From: Rhodobacteraceae bacterium UBA3087
GTDB lineage: Bacteria > Pseudomonadota > Alphaproteobacteria > Rhodobacterales > Rhodobacteraceae
Length of the DNA: 17,735 nucleotides
Reading direction: 5' to 3'
NCBI GenBank assembly: GCA_002367285.1
Contig: DFBF01000064.1
Span: 1 to 17,735, forward strand
Shown here: positions 13,982 to 17,735 of the stretch, piece after piece
Layout: each line of letters starts with the position of its first letter
Numbering within the stretch: position 1 is the first letter of the stretch
Notes under the pieces: generated by a model
What the model was told of the DNA's origin: nothing
What the model saw: only the letters and a program-made list of their open reading frames with translations
The model's database searches: none
Translations under genes and position numbers: made by a program

Positions 13982-15051
13982 ACGACTTTATCGTCATTGG
14001 CGGCGGCATCGCCGGAACCGCAGCGGGCGCACGCCTGTCCGAGCTGGGCCGCGTGACGCTGTTGGAAAGCGAAAGCGCGCTGGGATACCACGCCTCGGGC
14101 CGATCGGCGGCGCTGTTTGAACAATATTACGGTCTGCCCTCGACGCGGGCCCTGTCGGCGGCCTCGCGCGACTATCACATGACCGCGAATGGCGGCGTGC
14201 TGTCGCCGCGCGGCTTGATGCTGGTCGGTGGCCCTGACCGCGAAGACGTGTTCGACGCGGACCGCAAGACCATGAACCTTGAACCGATGAGCATGGATGA
14301 CGCCCGCGCCATGGTGCCAATTCTATCGCCCGAAAAGGTCACCCGCGCCGCCTATCGCGATGACGTCTGGGACATCGACACCGATCTGTTGATCCAGAAC
14401 TTTGCCCGCGACATCCGGGCGAATGGCCAGGTCATCACTGGCGCCCCGGTTCAGGCCATCACGCGCACGCCAACTGGCTGGCACGTCACCGCCAAAGGTC
14501 AGGTGTATGAGGCCAAGACACTGGTCAACGCTGCCGGAGCTTGGGTAGACGAGATTGCGAAACTGGCCGGGATCACGCCGCTGGGCATCCAGCCCTATCG
14601 CCGTTCGATGGCCCGCATTCCCGCCCCAGGGGATCATGACATTTCGACCTGGCCGATGATCTTTGCCTCAGGCGATGCATGGTATGCCAAGCCCGACGCA
14701 GGCGCCTTGCTGGTGTCACCCAGCGAAGAGGACCCGATGCCCCCCCATGACGCCTGGGCCGATGATATGGTCCTGGCCGAAGGGTTGGCGCGCTATGAGG
14801 ACATGGTCAGCGAACCGGTCACACGCATGATTTCCAGCTGGGCCGGTCTGCGCAGCTTTGCCCCCGACCGCAACCTGGTGATCGGACCATCGGTGCAGGA
14901 CCCCGGTTTTGTCTGGATGGCAGGCCAGGGCGGCTATGGTTTTCAAACCGCGCCTGCGGCCTCGCAATTGCTGGCCGACCTTGTGGGCGGACGCCAAAGC
15001 GTGCTGGATGCCCGCACCATCGCCGCCCTCAGGCCGGATCGCTTCGCCTGA
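13978..15051 (+). CDS. FAD-dependent oxidoreductase, D-arginine/D-amino-acid dehydrogenase-like
   Basis: This 357-residue DAO-family flavoprotein has the dinucleotide motif VIGGGIAGTAAGARL (residues 6-20), with the ribose-binding E30 after RVTLLE. Recognisable DAO segments follow: GYHASGRSAALF (36-47), VNAAGAWVDEIAKLAG, WYAKPDAG, WAGLRSFAPD and the FAD-contacting AGQGGYGFQTAP near the C-terminus. From memory, the pattern strongly resembles Pseudomonas aeruginosa D-arginine dehydrogenase (DauA). The positions matching DauA Arg222, Tyr249 and Arg305 look conserved. The position matching DauA His48 is Leu46 here, so the substrate may differ. It probably oxidises a D- or secondary amino acid to the imino acid. 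The partner is the overlapping aldo/keto reductase gene, and the stop faces the convergent ATPase gene 22 bp away. Confidence 0.88.
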   Translation: MNDFIVIGGGIAGTAAGARLSELGRVTLLESESALGYHASGRSAALFEQYYGLPSTRALSAASRDYHMTANGGVLSPRGLMLVGGPDREDVFDADRKTMNLEPMSMDDARAMVPILSPEKVTRAAYRDDVWDIDTDLLIQNFARDIRANGQVITGAPVQAITRTPTGWHVTAKGQVYEAKTLVNAAGAWVDEIAKLAGITPLGIQPYRRSMARIPAPGDHDISTWPMIFASGDAWYAKPDAGALLVSPSEEDPMPPHDAWADDMVLAEGLARYEDMVSEPVTRMISSWAGLRSFAPDRNLVIGPSVQDPGFVWMAGQGGYGFQTAPAASQLLADLVGGRQSVLDARTIAALRPDRFA

Positions 15052-15073
15052 CCACACGAAAACTTCGTCCCGT

Positions 15074-17644
15074 TCAGCCGCGGCGCACCGCTTTGACGAC
15101 TTCCGGCACGATGACCAGGGGCGCGGCCAACAGCGCAATGATCTGCCAGTGTTCCAGCGCCAGAGCCTCGGTGTGCAGCAACAGTTGCAGCGGGGGCCAA
15201 TAGACCGCCGCCAATTGCGCCGCAACCATCAGGACAAGCGCCCCGATCAACAGCGGATTGGACAGCCAGCCGATGCGAAAATTCGTCGCGTGAAAACTGC
15301 GGAAGGCAAAGACGCTGACCTTTTCAAACAGCACCATCGCCGTGAAGGCCGCCGTGCGCGCCACATTTTCCCCCATTGGCAGGAAATGATAAAAAATCCA
15401 AAGGCTTGCCGCGCCCGTATAGCTGCCAAACAGCAGGATCATCAGCAGGCCCGTCCGCCCGACAACGTTCTCACCCTTTTGGCGGGGTGGGCGTTTCATC
15501 AGACCGGGGCTGGCTTTCTCCAGGCCCAGCGCGACGGCGGTGATACCATCCGTGATAAGGTTCATCCACAGGATCTGTGTCGCCAGGAAAATCAACGGCC
15601 CGCCAATCAGGATATTGGCCAGCAGCGCGATCACCTCGCCTGCATTTGACGACAACAAATAGCGCACGAATTTGCGCACGTTGTCGAATTGGCGCCGCCC
15701 TTCGCGGATGGCGCGCACGATGGTGGAGAAATCATCATCCAGCAGCACCAGATCGGACGCATCACGCGCCACATCGGTGCCGCGCATCCCCATGGCCACG
15801 CCGATATCGGCCTGTTTCAAGGCGGGTGCGTCATTCACCCCGTCGCCCGTCATGGCCACGATCTGTCCCAGTGATTGCAGCGCATTGACGATGCGCATCT
15901 TGTGGGCAGGGGCCGTGCGCGCAAACAAAACCTGCCCGCGCAGGGCCTCGATCAAATCGTCATCCGACATCTTTTCAACATCGGCGCCGGTCAGCACGCG
16001 GTCGATCTTTAAGCCGATCATTTCCCCCACAGCGCGCGCTGTGGCGACCCCGTCACCGGTGATCAGGATCACGCGAATACCCGCATTCTGCGCGCCCTTG
16101 ATCGCGGCTTTCACCTCAGAGCGCGGCGGGTCCATCAGCCCGACAAAGCCCAGGAAGTCCAGCTGATCTTCGTCCACCGGCGGAGCCATGTCCGGCTGCA
16201 CGCGGCGGGCCAAAGCGATAACACGCTGACCTTGGCCCGCAATCGCCTCATAGGCCGCCATAACCCGTGCGCGCGTCGCGTCATCCAGCGGCACGGATTG
16301 CCCACCCTGTCGCGCCGTGACACAGCGTTCAACGATCCGTTCGGGCGCACCTTTCACATGCAACACCCATTCGCCATGGCTGCTTTTGCCGCATCTCGCC
16401 AGCACTGACATGCGTTTTCGTTCAGAGGAAAACGGCAGTTCGTGCAGGACTGCACCGGGGTCTGGCAGCGGGCACCAGCCCTTATAGGCCAGCGTCACCA
16501 ACGCCCCTTCGGTGGGAGAGCCAACCATGCGCCAGCCTTCGTCATCCTGACTGAGCGAGGCATGATTGCAAACAATCGCGGTTTCCAGCAGATCGGCCAA
16601 ATCACCGTCATCGGCCGCGCGCACCTGTGCGCCATTCCGGGTGATATGCCCGGCCGGATCATAGCCCCCGCCAGTGACCTCATACTCATGGTCCAACGTC
16701 CAAACATGGGTGGCCGTCATCTTGTCTTCGGTCAATGTTCCGGTCTTGTCAGTGCAAATGACCGAAGCCGCGCCCAGGGTTTCCACCGCCTGCAAACGCC
16801 GGGCCAAGGCGTTGCGCCGCACCATCGCATTTGCGCCCAGCGCCAGGGTGATTGTCACCACAGCCGGCAGGCCTTCGGGCACGATGGCCACCGCCAGCGA
16901 CAGCGCGGTCAGGAACATCTCTTGGACGCCATGGCCGGTCCAGATGCCCGCTGCTGCGACCAGCGCCCCGATCGAAATGGCAGCCACCGCCAATTGCCGC
17001 GCCAGCTGTCCCAGCGCGCGTTGCAGGTTCGTCACTTTTTCGCCAACCGACGTGGTTAACGTGGCAATCTGCCCAAACGAGGTCGCCTGACCGGTGGCCG
17101 TAACATTGCCTTCGGCCCGTCCCTCGACCACCGAAGTGCCCATGAACAGCGGGTCATTATCCGACTTGGAAACCGGAAAACTTTCGCCCGTCAGCGCGCT
17201 TTCATCGACATGCAGCTGGATGGCCGCCACCAGGGCGATATCGGCCGGGATCTTGTCGCCCGCCGCCAGCAACACCAGATCCCCCGGCACGACATCGCGC
17301 GTATCTATCACCTGTTCGCGCCCATCCCGCATCACCCGCGTGGTGGTTGCCAGCATCGAGCGCAACGCCTCCAGCGCGTTTTCGGCCTGCCATTCCTGCA
17401 CGAACCCAAGGGTGCCGTTCAGAACGACGACCAAGCCGATGGCGACGGCATCAACCACCTCGCCAACAGCCAAGGCAATGGCGGCCGCCGCAATCAGGAT
17501 CAGCACCAGAAGACCCGAGAACTGTCGCAGCAAAATGATCAGCGGCGACACGCGCTTGGCTTCGGCCAAGGCATTCGGGCCATGTTCGGTCAAAAGTCTG
17601 TTGGCCTCGACCGAGGTCAGGCCTTTGGGATCAGTCATTGTCAT
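15074..17644 (-). CDS. P2A-type cation-transporting ATPase, probable Ca2+ pump
   Basis: This 856-residue P-type ATPase is probably located in the inner membrane. It begins with a cation-ATPase N-domain (GLTSVEANRLLTEHGPNAL). It has the dephosphorylation motif TGES (152-155), M4 IVPEGLPAV (254-262), phosphorylated D299 in DKTGTLT and the hinge MTGDGVNDAPALKQADIG. About ten transmembrane segments follow the family plan. Residues matching the SERCA calcium sites are present: E257 in M4, N667 and E670 in M5 (SSNAGEV), N and TD in M6 (WMNLITDGITA) and a glutamate in M8 (MVLFEKVSV). This favours Ca2+ over H+ or Na+/K+ transport, though Mn2+ or Na+ remains possible. The ATG at 17644 (MTMTDPKG) follows a GTGAG site. 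The longer TTG start at 17698 has no ribosome site. Only 91 bp of upstream sequence is in the window, with no clear promoter. Confidence 0.93.
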   Translation of the reverse strand: MTMTDPKGLTSVEANRLLTEHGPNALAEAKRVSPLIILLRQFSGLLVLILIAAAAIALAVGEVVDAVAIGLVVVLNGTLGFVQEWQAENALEALRSMLATTTRVMRDGREQVIDTRDVVPGDLVLLAAGDKIPADIALVAAIQLHVDESALTGESFPVSKSDNDPLFMGTSVVEGRAEGNVTATGQATSFGQIATLTTSVGEKVTNLQRALGQLARQLAVAAISIGALVAAAGIWTGHGVQEMFLTALSLAVAIVPEGLPAVVTITLALGANAMVRRNALARRLQAVETLGAASVICTDKTGTLTEDKMTATHVWTLDHEYEVTGGGYDPAGHITRNGAQVRAADDGDLADLLETAIVCNHASLSQDDEGWRMVGSPTEGALVTLAYKGWCPLPDPGAVLHELPFSSERKRMSVLARCGKSSHGEWVLHVKGAPERIVERCVTARQGGQSVPLDDATRARVMAAYEAIAGQGQRVIALARRVQPDMAPPVDEDQLDFLGFVGLMDPPRSEVKAAIKGAQNAGIRVILITGDGVATARAVGEMIGLKIDRVLTGADVEKMSDDDLIEALRGQVLFARTAPAHKMRIVNALQSLGQIVAMTGDGVNDAPALKQADIGVAMGMRGTDVARDASDLVLLDDDFSTIVRAIREGRRQFDNVRKFVRYLLSSNAGEVIALLANILIGGPLIFLATQILWMNLITDGITAVALGLEKASPGLMKRPPRQKGENVVGRTGLLMILLFGSYTGAASLWIFYHFLPMGENVARTAAFTAMVLFEKVSVFAFRSFHATNFRIGWLSNPLLIGALVLMVAAQLAAVYWPPLQLLLHTEALALEHWQIIALLAAPLVIVPEVVKAVRRG

Positions 17645-17735
17645 AGGCTCACTTTGCGCATTCTGGGGCAGGTCACCATGATTCAAGACAAATGGCAAAA
17701 TAGATCAAATGCAAACCGTCCCAGTCTATTGAAAG

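Noticed and set aside
15056..15068. ACGAA-AAC-TTCGT hairpin between the convergent oxidoreductase and ATPase genes, as a bidirectional terminator
   Set aside because: The stem is only 5 bp and AT-containing, with no T-tract on either strand.
17645..17698. TTG start at 17698 for the P-type ATPase
   Set aside because: No ribosome-binding site precedes it, and the added 18 residues have no family match; ATG 17644 gives the usual N-terminus.

Overview
The window is GC-rich, densely packed DNA with short intergenic gaps and ATGA stop/start overlaps. Its gene content and protein sequences (a DnaE with a PDFDIDF catalytic motif, a split XdhA/XdhB xanthine dehydrogenase, Sec-dependent periplasmic binding protein) point to an alphaproteobacterium, most likely of the Rhodobacterales (Roseobacter/Paracoccaceae). 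The taxonomic call is inferred from protein resemblance only. No RNA gene, insertion sequence, CRISPR array or prophage gene was seen.

Layout. (1) 1-1983, minus strand: N-terminal 661 codons of dnaE, the replicative DNA polymerase III alpha subunit, cut by the window edge. (2) 1984-2264: a 281-bp divergent intergenic region with an AT-rich patch carrying three phased TTAA-N5-TTAA elements, a 9-bp inverted repeat and a separate 7-bp inverted repeat. (3) 2265-12237, plus strand: one tightly packed eight-gene block. Its genes are xdhA, xdhB, xdhC, an ABC ATPase, two ABC permeases, a voltage-gated-type potassium channel and a BMP-family periplasmic binding protein. Genes overlap by 4 bp or more, or are separated by at most 12 bp, and the block ends in a strong intrinsic terminator at 12259-12285. 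(4) 12370-12972: a secreted four-EF-hand protein with a Gly/Gln-rich repetitive linker, followed by a second, almost identical terminator hairpin. (5) 13043-15051: an aldo/keto reductase overlapping by 4 bp a D-arginine-dehydrogenase-like FAD oxidoreductase. (6) 15074-17644, minus strand: a P2A-type (Ca2+-ATPase-like) cation pump convergent with the oxidoreductase.

How the genes fit together. The large block reads as a purine scavenging unit. The BMP protein binds a nucleoside or purine in the periplasm, the two permeases and the double-domain ATPase import it, and XdhAB (matured by XdhC) oxidises hypoxanthine/xanthine to urate. The unexpected member is the six-transmembrane channel with a TTVGYGD filter, inserted between the last permease and the binding protein and linked to the binding protein by a 1-nt gap. 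This is the best candidate for an undescribed functional association. The EF-hand protein and the Ca2+-type pump are near each other but not in one operon, so a shared role in calcium is only suggestive.
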